Part shown: piece after piece, positions 45,219 to 62,771 of the stretch
Layout of the letters: each line of letters begins with the position of its first letter
Numbering within the stretch: the stretch's first letter is position 1
From: Parapristionchus giblindavisi
Lineage: Eukaryota > Nematoda > Chromadorea > Rhabditida > Diplogasteridae
Assembly (NCBI GenBank): GCA_943737045.1
Contig: CALSFV010000653.1
Span: forward strand, 496,001-560,000
Direction: 5' to 3'
DNA length: 64,000 nucleotides
Translations under genes and position numbers: made by a program
The notes under the pieces: generated by a model
Databases searched by the model: none
Told to the model about the DNA's origin: nothing
The model's input: only the letters and a program-made list of their open reading frames with translations

Positions 45219-46672
45219 CAGTAGCGGCCACAAGTATTCGGCAAAAACTTTGCAATGCCATAACTTTTTACTCAGATGAGCAATCAGGCTCATGTTTTGG
45301 CAGGATACTATGGTACTAGTGTGCTTCATATCCAACTCCCGTTGTCATGATTCGTCGTCGTATTATTGTGTAGTGATCCTGGAACCTCTCTGTACTTACT
45401 CAGCAGTGATTATTTCCTCAGCGGAATTTTTCCTATACTTGTTGTTAACAGTGTATGAACAACATTTACTGGTGAGTAGAATCCGCTATGCAATCCATTC
45501 GAGCTAATTCATTCCTATGAGAAAATCGAAATTTCCGACACCCCTGAAATAAGGCGAAAATGTTATAACTCTGTGTTCAGTGAAGCTGCAGGCTTCAAAC
45601 TTGGCAGAGATAATAGTCCATGAGTGATACAAAGCCTGGCCGAGTATGAGCCCGATCGGTTGAATTTTGAGAAATTTCGAAAATTTATTTTTCTCATTTT
45701 TCGAGGTACAGGAAGTATCTGCTCAGGTTAATATCCATTCTGCTTAACAGCAATATGTCTTCTATATATAGTAGACAGCAGTTCACTAGTGTTTCACGAA
45801 ATTTCGAGTTCTTCGAGAGAAGTTATAATCGGAGAAGTGAGGTCGAAAATAGTTTTCTCAGGCTATCAAAAAAAATAAAAAAATAATTTTGTGGAACTAA
45901 AAGAGTATAGATAGCGATTCCATTGTAGGTATCATCTTCTATCATTATTATGACAAAGTCGGTAATTATTATGACAAAGTCCCAGACTAAACGGACAATT
46001 TTTTAGAATTTCGAGAAAATTGTGGAATAAAATCCTAACTATTTTCGTCCGCATTTCTCTAATTATAACTTCTCTCGAAGAACTCGAAATTTCGTGAAAC
46101 ACCAGTGAACTGTTGTCTACTATATATAGAAGACATATTGCTGTTAAGCAGAATGGATATTAACCTGAGCAGGTACTTACTGTACCTCGAAAAATTAGAA
46201 AAATAAATTTTCGAAATTTCTCAAAATTCAACCGATCGGGCTCATACTCGGCCAGGCTTTGTATCACTCATGGACTATTATCTCTGCCAAGTTTGGAGCC
46301 TGCAGCTTCACTGAACACAGAGTTATAACATTTTCGCCTTATTTCAGGGGTGTCGGAAATTTCGATTTTCTCATAGGAATGAATTAGCTCGAATGGATTG
46401 CATAGCGGATTCTACTCACCAGTAAATGTTGTTCATACACTGTTAACAACAAGTATAGGAAAAATTCCGCTGAGGAAATAATCACTGCTGAGTAAGTACA
46501 GAGAGGTTCCAGGATCACTACACAATAATACGACGACGAATCATGACAACGGGAGTTGGATATGAAGCACACTAGTACCATAGTATCCTGCCAAAACATG
46601 AGCCTGATTGCTCATCTGAGTAAAAAGTTATGGCATTGCAAAGTTTTTGCCGAATACTTGTGGCCGCTACTG
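45219..46672. mobile_element. 1.45-kb foldback element with TA flanks, near-perfect arms
   Basis: CAGTAGCGGCCACAAGTATT at 45219 and its reverse complement ending at 46672 are bounded by TA. Arms of roughly 640 bp are so similar that the same 71-codon frame occurs in both (45292..45507 plus and 46384..46599 minus). The centre of about 180 bp includes a short ATTATTATGACAAAGTC duplication. Tc1/mariner-type by termini and TA target. It sits 47 bp upstream of the first visible exon of the mucin-like gene. Confidence 0.85.
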
Positions 46673-48138
46673 TAGTTCAGCAGAAACTCCCAGTGAAAAT
46701 GGAAAATGGGCGCCCGGGTGACCCGGAGCGCCCATTTGGCATCGCTTTTTTAAGCTGTGAATAATGACCGTCAGCCGTTCAAATTGATTGCGTTCTTTTA
46801 CTCTACATTTTACCGAATTTATCAGGGAACATTTCGAATTTTTTGCATTACACAGCCTGAGAAAAATATTGAAATTTTTAATTTTTATCAATTTTTGGAA
46901 AATGCCGCTCGGAAACTTTGAAAAGCTCGCACACGCTCGGATATTTGACCCCAAATTGACTTCTTCCTTGAATTTATTTTCCTTGTTAGCACAATTGAGT
47001 TGACAATCTTTTCAAAAATTCCAAACTTCCGCGATAAATTCGGTCAAATCGGGGGGAGCTCGGGTGAGCCTTTAGTAACAAGAGTTCATAAACGAACTAC
47101 ACACCTGACATTTATCAAGACATATTATGAAGGATTTAATATCATCTGGAATTATATTAGAATCCAGATGATTATAGCTAATTCGGAGATGTGACTGAAA
47201 ATAAAATGGTAATCTATACCCCCAAAACTGATTTTACCTGAGATATTCCGACAAATAGGTAACATAACCAAACCGCAAGCATGCTTTCCGATTGTGAAGT
47301 CTTCTGTCCTACACAAATCCTCTCACGTAACTATGGTGTTCACATTACTATTTGACATGTTCCTCTTTGTGTTTGACAAAGTGTCTCTGAGACACAAAAG
47401 TAGTAGAAAATGCCATTCAGCTATAACGTCTCTAAGGGAAACGATAGAGAGAAGCAAAATGACTACACTAAAAGCTAATTTTATCTTTCTAGAAGTCGCA
47501 AGCGCAAATTGGCCGAAATTTTATATGTGCGGTCCTGAAACCATTCCGGTCTGATCTATGGAAGCCGTGTAATGCACTCTTACCTTTGAGAGAATATCCA
47601 TTTTTTAACTCATGAAAAATTTTTTTGAAAAAGAAATTAGACAGGCGTGATTGCCATTCAATGACTAAAAAACGCGACGCTGTCTGGCCTCAACGGTTTT
47701 GCTACATACAACGATATTTCTTCTGCTGATTGCACTGTCTATTTTTCTCTCCGAATATTATCAAAGTATTCATTATCACTCATTCTCTGACTAGAATCGA
47801 TTCTACCCTACTGTGGGTCAAACCAAATATATCATCATTATTATTGTTGTTATTCCTATCGGGAACGACTGATTCTCTTCCTCACTCTTCACTATTTATA
47901 GTTTTGTTTCTCTCGTTGCAATGAATCAAACCGCTGTCAACCCTCTCTAGCAATAAAAAATATACCACAAACCATTTCTCTGTTCATTGCCAAGATACCG
48001 TTGGCTGTTTCATGCATTTTCGGAGAAGCGTTTAAATGAAGCTTATTCGTCTCTTACTGATATCCCTTTGCTCAGTAAGCGGTTTTTAAATAACAGTCAA
48101 TCGATAAATCAATAATCTAGATAATTGTTCAATCGAGA
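46673..48138. other. Intergenic, palindromic fragment
   Basis: A GC-rich stem GGGCGCCCGGGTGACCCGGA is at 46709, and a segment (GAGCTCGGGTGAGCC) related to MITE family A is near 47057. Frames at 46788..47003 and 47294..47554 have no support. The 5' flank of the second profilin follows. Confidence 0.45.
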
Positions 48139-51100
48139 ATGTCTGGCTACAAGGAGTTCCTCGACATGCTTGTCGATTCTTGTGATGACATTAAGCGTGC
48201 ATGTATTGTCGAGGATTCATCAGGCGACGGCTGGGGCACCGATGGATTCGCTGTACGGTACCAAACTCTAGGGGATACTGTAGATCTTGGGATACGGTAT
48301 TTTTGTTGTACGCAGTAGACTCTGCAGTATACGGTACCTGACTTTATGTGATACGGTACATTGCATGTATGGTGATTGTGCATGATACGGAAAATTATTT
48401 GGGACATGATAAATTGTACGGGATAATAAATAATAAATTTATGCGTTTTACAAGAAAACACGGTAAATAATAATAGATAAATAAATTTAAAAGAATGATG
48501 AACACACAACAACAAAACAAACGTGGAGGTTGAATAAAGGACATAGGTCTATGGGGATAGGGCAAATATCTTGTCAATTTAACTCAGGGAAACTGAAAGT
48601 AATTCGGTTTTTCGGTTGTACGAGGAGCCTTGCCGCTCTAGGAAAGAAGCTATTATGCCTGTAATGAAATCGTGAGCCTGGATTGTTGAAATTTAGACCA
48701 TTATGAGTGATATAGGGGCGAAAGTAGTGAGGTTTTAAATTTGAGATCCTATATTTACCTCTGATAAATTTCATGGCAGCTTTGATATCTATTTCTTCTC
48801 TACGCTTTTCTAGAGTATTTAAGTTTAGTTGTTTATTCCTAAAGCACTGTTACATTTGCCTTACGTGTCTACGCCGTAACCCCCTCCGTCGCGTCGGACG
48901 GGCGGCGGAGGGGGTTACGGCGTAGACACGTAAGGCAAATGTAACAGTGCATAAGGGAAACTTTCGGCATTGAATCCCACGCTGCATTAAAACAGCGCTT
49001 GAATACTCGTCTAGTGAAATAATTCTGTACTCGTTCTAAGATCTTTTTGTCACCTTTTTGGTATGGATTAAAAACTGTAGATGCACTTTCAAGTATGGGT
49101 CTGATATAGATTGAATATGTTTTTAGTAGAATGGATACATTTTTGGTGCGAAGAGCTCTAAGGATTATGTGGCATGCAGTTTTCGCCTTTGAAGCTGTTT
49201 GTCTGCTATGGGCGGAGAATGTTAGGGTCTTCTGAATGAGGAAACCGAGATCTCTAACCATGTCCTTCTGCTCAAGAGTTGCAGTTCCGATGTTGTATTT
49301 TCGCTTAGGGTTAGATCTACCTAGGTGTAATGAATTACATTTGTGCGCAGCAAGTGGAAGTTGCCACTCATCGGACCATTTTACAATGGTATCGATTGAT
49401 GTTTGTAGGTGTAACGGGGAATCACCAGCTTCAAAAGAGCGATAAATTTTTATATCATCTGCGTACATTCTAGCTACAACTCCGTTTTGTTGGGCTAGTG
49501 AAGGAATTTCTGAGGTATATATGAGGAAAAGAAGCGGACCCAAAACGGAGCCCTGTGGGACACCGCTTGTAACACTAAGTGAATGTGATAGCTTTTCACG
49601 GACTCTAACCTGGAAGGATCGATTACTTAAATAGGCGAATATCCAATTAACAGTCTTATCCGACAATCCAATGGTTCCAAGTTTCATTTGGAGTTTAGCA
49701 TGAGAAACTCTATCGAAAGCTTTTGCAAAGTCAAAATATATTACATCAACCGGTTTTCCTTCGCTGATAGAAGAAGTCCAATGCTCCAATACTTCCAACA
49801 TTTGCATTTCGCGCGATCTTTTCTGTCTGAAACCATATTGTTCATCTGGGAATATTGCTAACGATTCACAATGAGTAATTATTGATTTGCATAACAGACG
49901 CTCAAATATTCTACAGAAGAAAGAGGTAATAGAAATTGGTCTATAGTTTAGTGGGTCCGAAAAAGGTGGTGATTTCTTGACAGGGGTGATGATGGAATGA
50001 CGCCAGGGGGAAGGAACCACCCCTGTTTCAAAGGAATAACGAAAGATTATTTCTAGTGGTTCAGCTATTGGTACGGCTATTTTCTTAATGAATGAGAGAT
50101 CTATATTCTCTGGAGTACGACAGGAAGAGCGCTTCCATTTTTCAATTAGGGCACATATTTCATGTCGAATAAACAGTGGTTCTTGATAATTGCCAAAAGT
50201 TGGGAGTTGTGAAAGTTGGGGTAGTGTTCCATTATCAACAGTGAATACACCCGCAAACGCATTTGCAAGTAGGTTAGCTTTACCTAAGTCATCCATAATG
50301 AGAAGGCCATTTTTGTCCTTAAGTCCCTCAACTCCTTTCTCTTTATTTGAGCAGCGCTTCATATATCGAAAGAACTTATTACTATCTTCGCTATCGATTA
50401 TTTTCCGTTCTATGGTTTTCTGGTATCTATCCAATTCTTTTCTGAATTCCTTATTTAGTTGTTCAAAATTATGACTATCAAGGGGGTCCTTGCTATTGAT
50501 TGATTTCTGCCAAGCACAAAACCTTCTGTGCAAGAGTCTTTCGATATGGGGAGGGAGTTTCCCATGGGTAACATTTATTCTAGTCCATGGTACATGGATA
50601 TCTATCGATTTTTGAATTAATTTTAGCAATATGTCATACATTTGATCTACTCCCACTATTGTAGAGAATAAACCTGTCCAGTCAACATTTGCTAATTGTA
50701 CATTAATGAGATCGTAATTCGCCTTTCTGTAGTCTCTTTTCAATACAAATGAAGGAACAGAGTGTTCCACAGATATCTTGAAATCAATTGTATAATGATC
50801 AGACTTACAAAACGGCGGGCCAACATTGATTTGTCTGATTAGGTTAGGGTGATTACAAAGCACGAGATCTAATGTATTTCCGTGTATGTGGGTCGGATCT
50901 TTAACCAACTGAGCGAGCTTTAATGTATTACAAAAATCAAGAAATGATTGAGAGGAGGGGGCAACCGTTTGTGGCATAGGGAACTCTCCCCAATTAATAT
51001 CAGGAAAGTTTAAATCACCAGTAATTATGGATGGTTGGGCGCAAGAGCAAAGATCAGTTATCGATTTTATGAGTGAATCCGTATGGGATGCATTCGCTTT

Positions 51101-53543
51101 CGGATTACGGTATGCACATATGATTCTTAGTAGATCACCATTTATATCGACATCTACGGCAGCTAATTCATGGGAGCCCTTTACTACCTCACTAGCTATT
51201 TGTACAGCACTGATTGAAGAGTGAATGATGATGGCTACACCTCCACCATTCATATTTCTATCTCTACGATAAACACTGTAAGTTTGGTGATACGAATGAA
51301 GTAATAAGGAGTTGGGAAAAGAAGGGCCGAGCCATGTTTCCGTAAGGCAAATGATTGAATGATTGTGGGAAAGAATCTGAGAGAGGTAAGGCAGCTTATT
51401 CTTTATCGAGCGGCAATTGGCTGTAATGGCAGAAAGATCAATTGACTTTGAGTTTCCATCTGAGTATTTATTAAACCGGCGAACATTTACCAGTTTCCCT
51501 GAGCACCTAGATGTGGGGGGCAACCGTATTGGTTAATATGAGACATGAAGGGTGTATTGAGAGAATGTGGCTGTGAGAATGGGTACGGTGTATGCATGGG
51601 ATTACTGTATATAGGCATGGTGGACGAGGGATTCATGTTTGTAGTATTGATTGGGAATGGTGCACGATAATCTTGAAGAGGAGTAGGAAGGGGATATGAT
51701 CTATTTGGTCTATTGAAATTGGGAATGGGATGAGATGATCGATTGGTATAGTGAGAGTCTCTTCTTTCTCTTCTTCTATTGTTTATTGATCGATTAGGGA
51801 CTGGTTCCTTTCTTACAGCAAATCTACTTGGGGGAGTCTTCTTTCTATCCTTTGGATCAGCAATCGATTCACGTACATAAATATCATTGAAACGAGGATC
51901 TTCCAGGGCTTTCCTCCAGTTTGATAGGAATAGTCGTGCATGAGCTCTCGTAGGCATGAGTACCTTGAGAAGACGATTGAATCCAGCAGATGGTTGACTA
52001 ACCGGCATACGGTAGACAGCAAGTGGAAGTACAGGGAATCCAATGATGCCACTTATTTGACATACATTTTCATAATCAGCCTTCACTTGTTCAAGATCAG
52101 ATAGGGTTCGATCAATTGGCATCCTAGCAATTACTATGCTTCTTTCAAGATCTGTTGTATTCTCAAGGGGAGGACCATTCTGTGGCGTATTCGGTTGAGG
52201 TGCATTAGGTACAGGAGGGGAGGAATGGACACGACTATTACTATCTGAACCGATACAGGTGTGCATGGAGTCATCGTGGCTTTGACAGACCTCATCTGGC
52301 TTTTGACTAGTGGCCAGCTGAGATCGAAGTATGCCCACCTCTTTGTGAAGTTGAGTACAGATCTCTTTCTGTGCGACAAGCTCGTCCTCCTGACGATCGA
52401 GCTGAGACCTCATCTTGACTATCATCACTGTGAGCTCCTCCATAGTAAGGCATCCTTCTTCTAACCTCCTTTTCTTCGACAACGATGGAGTCGTAGGAGC
52501 TGAATTAGGACTAGGAGAGATACGATTCCTAAGGTTAGAAAACATAACCTATTTGGGTGCCGATTGAATTATCATAAGCTCCCCGGCACAGGGATCACAG
52601 CACGCGTAGAGAAGAGTTCACTTTAGTTCTCAGAGTAGAGAGGAGGTCACCATGCCGAGTGAGGGAAGAGAGAGGGAAAAGGAGGAAGAGAGAGGGAAAA
52701 GGGGAGAGAGAGAGGGAAAAGGGGGATACTGTAGATCATGGGATACTGTAACGATTATCGAAGGATGATTCAGGCATCTCAACATGAGCTCACTGCATTG
52801 TTCGATGCTTTCAACGATGTCACTAGGTTAGCCGGCCGAGGAATAGACCTTGAGGTGAGCGAAACAGATGGCATTCGATTATTGGCAGTATGCCAAAAAT
52901 AAGGCAAAGGTTTGGACATTGTTCTTAAAGTCATTGATCGTCAGGGTATCCACTATACTGTGTATTGGACGGAGGATGATTTGATCTATGCCAAGAATAG
53001 TGAGGGAGCATTCATGGCGAAGAAGATCGATAAAGGTTAGTTATTGATTTATTTGACCCAAAATCGTAATTTGGACAGAACATCTATTTAGGTACTTTAA
53101 TTCTACAAATCTCATAGTTCCTTTAACGTAAAAAACGAATTAGAGAGACCTAGCTGCATTTTTAAAACTGATTTTGTAAATCTCTGTGAGTGCGAATTAA
53201 GCATACACACCTTTCACCTAAACTGTCCCGAACAATAACGATTGATGAAATACCCTATACCTCACCATATCTGCCCTATAAATGCCGTATACCTTACCGT
53301 ACCTAAAGTATGAATACCGTATACCCAACCGTATAAATGCCGTATATCTCGCCATCTACGATATACCTTCTGTATTAATCACCACGCCTGCCGCAAACTT
53401 ACCGTATACCGTAACTTACTGTCACCGTGTATTTTCCAGGCGTGGTCGTGGCTGTGTTCGATGGAAATGATGAACAAATCGAAGAGACCGTTCGTGCTGC
53501 GCTAGAGATGGTCTGTCGTCGAATGAATGCAGCCAACGTCTAG
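48139..53543 (+). CDS. Profilin, second paralogue
   Basis: Exons 48139..48252, 52774..52854, 52945..53035 and 53440..53543 encode 129 residues. It starts MSGYKEFLDMLVDSCDDIKR and continues with GIHYTVYWTEDDLIYAKN; the C-terminal helix is TVRAALEMVCRRMNAANV. Exons 2 and 3 have exactly the lengths (81 and 91 nt) and phases of the upstream profilin, so the two derive from one ancestral gene, but the protein is strongly diverged: Trp4 of the poly-proline site is Tyr, and the basic PRTEE region is acidic. Actin/poly-proline affinity may differ. Intron 1 is 4521 bp because a CR1-type LINE lies inside it, antisense. Confidence 0.9.
48843..48951. mobile_element. Palindromic MITE family B, copy 3, inside LINE ORF2
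   Basis: 109 bp: GCACTGTTACATTTGCCTTA ... and its mirror, meeting at a GC-rich centre. TAA flanks both sides (48840..48842 and 48952..48954). Removing 112 bp restores alignment with the related RT copy at 18.9 kb, confirming the duplication. Confidence 0.9.
48869..51523 (-). CDS. LINE ORF2: endonuclease-reverse transcriptase (C-terminus broken by MITE)
   Basis: 884 codons. An exonuclease-endonuclease-phosphatase domain occupies about 30-250 (ITANCRSIKNKLPYL, CLTETWL, GGGVAIIIHS, GDLNFPDINWGEFP, SDHYTIDF). The reverse transcriptase is at about 490-760, with YGFRQKRS, IYFDFAKAFDRVSHAKL, SGVPQGSVLGPLLFLIY and the catalytic MYADD. The natural C-terminus (48574..48840, ending RITFSFPELN) lies beyond the MITE inserted at 48843..48951, so the frame stops early inside the MITE. 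Apart from this the frame is open, which implies recent insertion. Confidence 0.88.
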   Translation of the reverse strand: MPPTSRCSGKLVNVRRFNKYSDGNSKSIDLSAITANCRSIKNKLPYLSQILSHNHSIICLTETWLGPSFPNSLLLHSYHQTYSVYRRDRNMNGGGVAIIIHSSISAVQIASEVVKGSHELAAVDVDINGDLLRIICAYRNPKANASHTDSLIKSITDLCSCAQPSIITGDLNFPDINWGEFPMPQTVAPSSQSFLDFCNTLKLAQLVKDPTHIHGNTLDLVLCNHPNLIRQINVGPPFCKSDHYTIDFKISVEHSVPSFVLKRDYRKANYDLINVQLANVDWTGLFSTIVGVDQMYDILLKLIQKSIDIHVPWTRINVTHGKLPPHIERLLHRRFCAWQKSINSKDPLDSHNFEQLNKEFRKELDRYQKTIERKIIDSEDSNKFFRYMKRCSNKEKGVEGLKDKNGLLIMDDLGKANLLANAFAGVFTVDNGTLPQLSQLPTFGNYQEPLFIRHEICALIEKWKRSSCRTPENIDLSFIKKIAVPIAEPLEIIFRYSFETGVVPSPWRHSIITPVKKSPPFSDPLNYRPISITSFFCRIFERLLCKSIITHCESLAIFPDEQYGFRQKRSREMQMLEVLEHWTSSISEGKPVDVIYFDFAKAFDRVSHAKLQMKLGTIGLSDKTVNWIFAYLSNRSFQVRVREKLSHSLSVTSGVPQGSVLGPLLFLIYTSEIPSLAQQNGVVARMYADDIKIYRSFEAGDSPLHLQTSIDTIVKWSDEWQLPLAAHKCNSLHLGRSNPKRKYNIGTATLEQKDMVRDLGFLIQKTLTFSAHSRQTASKAKTACHIILRALRTKNVSILLKTYSIYIRPILESASTVFNPYQKGDKKILERVQNYFTRRVFKRCFNAAWDSMPKVSLMHCYICLTCLRRNPLRRPSDATEGVTA
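51487..52545 (-). CDS. LINE ORF1 (RNA-binding chaperone-like)
   Basis: 352 codons, intact. A predicted coiled coil (MEELTVMIVKMRSQLDRQED ...) at about 34-80 suggests oligomerisation. An RRM-like region follows (IVIARMPIDRTLSDLEQVKA ... FNRLLKVLMPTRAHARLFLS) at about 130-225, then a basic stretch (NNRRRERRDSHYTNRSS), then a Pro/Asn-rich tail. This is the usual ORF1p plan: bind the element RNA for target-primed reverse transcription. The last 37 bases overlap the start of ORF2 in another frame. No CCHC knuckle seen. Confidence 0.8.
   Translation of the reverse strand: MFSNLRNRISPSPNSAPTTPSLSKKRRLEEGCLTMEELTVMIVKMRSQLDRQEDELVAQKEICTQLHKEVGILRSQLATSQKPDEVCQSHDDSMHTCIGSDSNSRVHSSPPVPNAPQPNTPQNGPPLENTTDLERSIVIARMPIDRTLSDLEQVKADYENVCQISGIIGFPVLPLAVYRMPVSQPSAGFNRLLKVLMPTRAHARLFLSNWRKALEDPRFNDIYVRESIADPKDRKKTPPSRFAVRKEPVPNRSINNRRRERRDSHYTNRSSHPIPNFNRPNRSYPLPTPLQDYRAPFPINTTNMNPSSTMPIYSNPMHTPYPFSQPHSLNTPFMSHINQYGCPPHLGAQGNW
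52670..52735. repeat. GAGAGAGGGAAAAGG microsatellite
   Basis: Four to five imperfect units of about 18 bp at the 5' border of the LINE, in intron 1 of the second profilin. Confidence 0.8.
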
Positions 53544-54637
53544 GCAAGTACACTGTACACAACCACTCTGCTATACTATAGTATATCTTCGTAGTGTCGT
53601 ACATATTTATGAGTACTCCACTATGACCGCAGGGCTTCGTGTGCCTCGAATAAAGGGATGAACCTTTACCTTTTTTATTCCTCTGTCTATCAATTTATCT
53701 AGTATTTTCATATCCCTTTTTAAACCTCATAAAGGATTTATTATTAGTAGTAGTAATAGTATGATTAGTATTAGTGTCTTCTTTGCTGATGAACCGTTGT
53801 TTCGCAATAACTAATCGATAATAAACTTTATGTACATATTACAATTTCAGTTTAATACGCTTTAGCAAGAGAACTCATAAAAAATCCGGTGACCCTGAGT
53901 TGATCTAGATAAATTGCCTAACGACAATAAATGTAATGCAATAAATCACGATCAACTAAATAGTGAAATAAATGGACCTATGATAAGGGATGTTTTTTTT
54001 CTTTCGTTGTTTTGAAATCTCTTTATATAATATTATGTGATATCAATTATACGTCTTTATTGTCAAACAAAAAAAGTAGAATTTAAAAATATCTTTATTT
54101 TCACTTCAAATCACAGTAGAGACAAGAACGTGTGAGATCAAATACCAATTGGTTAGTTTGGAAATTTGTTTATTATCGATCCGTTTTATCGATTCATGCA
54201 TGCATTTGCGAGTTATTACGTGTGTATGAGTGACATTTGGCTATACTAGTATTGCTATGTGGAGAGTACGGTAGTACGGCAGGGCACATTGACAGCGTTG
54301 GGTCAATAAATATTATATGGATTACGGTAGAAACCCGATGGAGCACTCAAAAAAGGTCCCGTGTGGAATGGTGAATCTGTCGAAAGGTTAGTTGTGGGCT
54401 AAAGCTACGTATTGCTGCTTGCGTGCAAGATATGGATTACTGTAGTTCTGAAAGTCAGGTTACGATTGGTGAAATGAGGTGAACATGTGACATGGCGAAT
54501 CGCAATGGGTTACGGTAAGTGTACGATAGGTCAGATCTGGGCAATCACAATCATGGAATCAATCAATCACATGAATATTGTAGTGTAGAATAGTAAGGAG
54601 TACGGTATGAGTTCGGCGGGTCAGATAGTTATGAATA
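53544..54637. other. Convergent intergenic region between profilin 2 and transporter gene
   Basis: The profilin 2 3' flank has an AATAAAG near 53650. TACGGTA words are frequent from 54270 on. Frames here lack support. Confidence 0.5.
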
Positions 54638-61352
<6,715 letters not shown>

Positions 61353-62138
61353 TGTTCGATGTCAGTGGCGGGCCATCGGCGATGGTACTGTAGGAAGGAA
61401 GATTTTGATTTTGATATGGAAGGCATGTACGCAAAGCGATAGAACGAAGAACATTAAAATCACACACCGAGATAATCTGAAATTCTTCGCTCCAGCTACG
61501 CCCTCTCGCTTTCTCTGTCTACGAGAGAGCATTGCCAGAACGAAAAGTTTCAGATTAGCTTGTGGTATACTTTTTAAAGTATTTATTGTATTCATGGCGC
61601 AACGCTCATGCAAGAATAGACTTCAGATTATGAGGAGAGAAAAAGGAATAGAATGATTGTGCCAAAGAGATAGAAAAAGGACGAAAACAATGCTGTAGGA
61701 CTATAGGAAAATAATGGAGGATAGAGGTAGAAGACAATAGAGTGTCAGTGTTGGGGATCCATACGATAGAGAGGACAGATGAGTCAAGGAGAGAATATGT
61801 AGACGAATGGACAAACACTGGAGAGAGTGACCACTTCTATCTCTGCCACTCCTTTTCTCCCTCTCCCTCTCCCTCTCCCTCTCCCTCTCCCTCTCCCTCT
61901 TCTTCCTTGATCACTTAGTCTATCACCGTCCCAATTCAGGAAAGCGAGAGGCCAGCTGAGGACCATCAATGGTACAAGAGCATGGCCTTGAGGAATGGAG
62001 AAAGGCGCAGATGTGCGGGACCGAGGCTACTTCGGGATGGGGCCGGCCAGGGGCAGATGGTACCGTCGAGTTACCCTATATACTCATCTAACTACTTTGA
62101 AGGCAGGAATAATTTTCAACCTATCAACGATATTCTTA
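61353..62138. other. Transporter 5' flank: MITE copy 5 and CTCTCC tract
   Basis: MITE family A copy 5 at about 61470..61580 (GCCCTCTCGCTTTCTCTGTC, TACGAGAGAGCATTGCCAGA). A CCCTCT hexamer tract is at 61855..61905. The presumed promoter of the transporter lies here, but no element is recognisable. Confidence 0.6.
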
Positions 62139-62768
62139 CAAGGAAACTCTCACAGCTTAATTTGGCGATGAGATAAGTGTTATAGTTCATCTGAAAGCCC
62201 GTTTTCTGTAGATTACGAATATGTACTTTAAAAATGCAAAAGAGTTGTGTGCACGGACTTAAAGCCTGTCAAATGTTGAGCAATTGCCACCTCGCGATGA
62301 TGCGCGCACTGGTGGGTTAGTTCTACGCGTTATTTCTGCGAACTAGTATTGACCCAGAGATAAAGATGAGCTATTACGATATATCTGAAGAACTTGGTTA
62401 GGCTAGACCCTTGAAAAATGTTAAACAACAGTGTGAAACTACTACAAAAGAATGAAGAAGGTTCCCTACAGCCGGTTCAAGTGCATTCTCGTTGACGCTT
62501 GCAACTCACTATTGGAAGGAAAAACTGGGGAAAAGGAAAACGAGAACAATTAGCTAGCTCTACCACCACCAGCTCGCAGAAATAACACGGAGACCTAGCC
62601 TACCAGTGCGCGCATCATTGCGAGGTGGCAATTGCTACTAAATTTGACATCCGTGCACAGACCTCTTTTGCATTTTTAAAGTACATATTCTTAATCTACA
62701 GGAAAAGGGCTTTCAAATGAACTATAACACATATCTCATCGCCAAATTAAGTTGTGAGAGTCTCCTTG
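62139..62768. mobile_element. Foldback element with CAAGGAAACTC termini and TTA flanks
   Basis: Arms of about 210 bp: CAAGGAAACTCTCACAGCTT at left, its diverged mirror at right. TTA at 62136..62138 and 62769..62771. Internal words AGTACATATTC and CGCGCACTGGTGGGTTAG/CTACCAGTGCGCGC mirror each other. Termini and 3-bp duplication resemble the CAAGGG elements at 33842 and 39615, but I see no clear tRNA-like module. Confidence 0.75.
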
Positions 62769-62771
62769 TTA

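Larger units (their letters stand above)
48420..52660 (-). mobile_element. CR1-type non-LTR retrotransposon, nearly full length
   Basis: Two long overlapping minus-strand frames (ORF1 and ORF2) plus a short 5' region and an A/T-rich TTATTTATTATT 3' tail. The only clear lesion is a 109-bp MITE with its TAA duplication near the end of ORF2. It lies antisense in intron 1 of the second profilin. A 5'-truncated relative is at 18650..20525. Element ends are approximate. Confidence 0.85.

Noticed and set aside
45292..45507. 71-codon frame found identically in both orientations
   Set aside because: Explained by the two arms of the palindrome, not by a duplicated gene.
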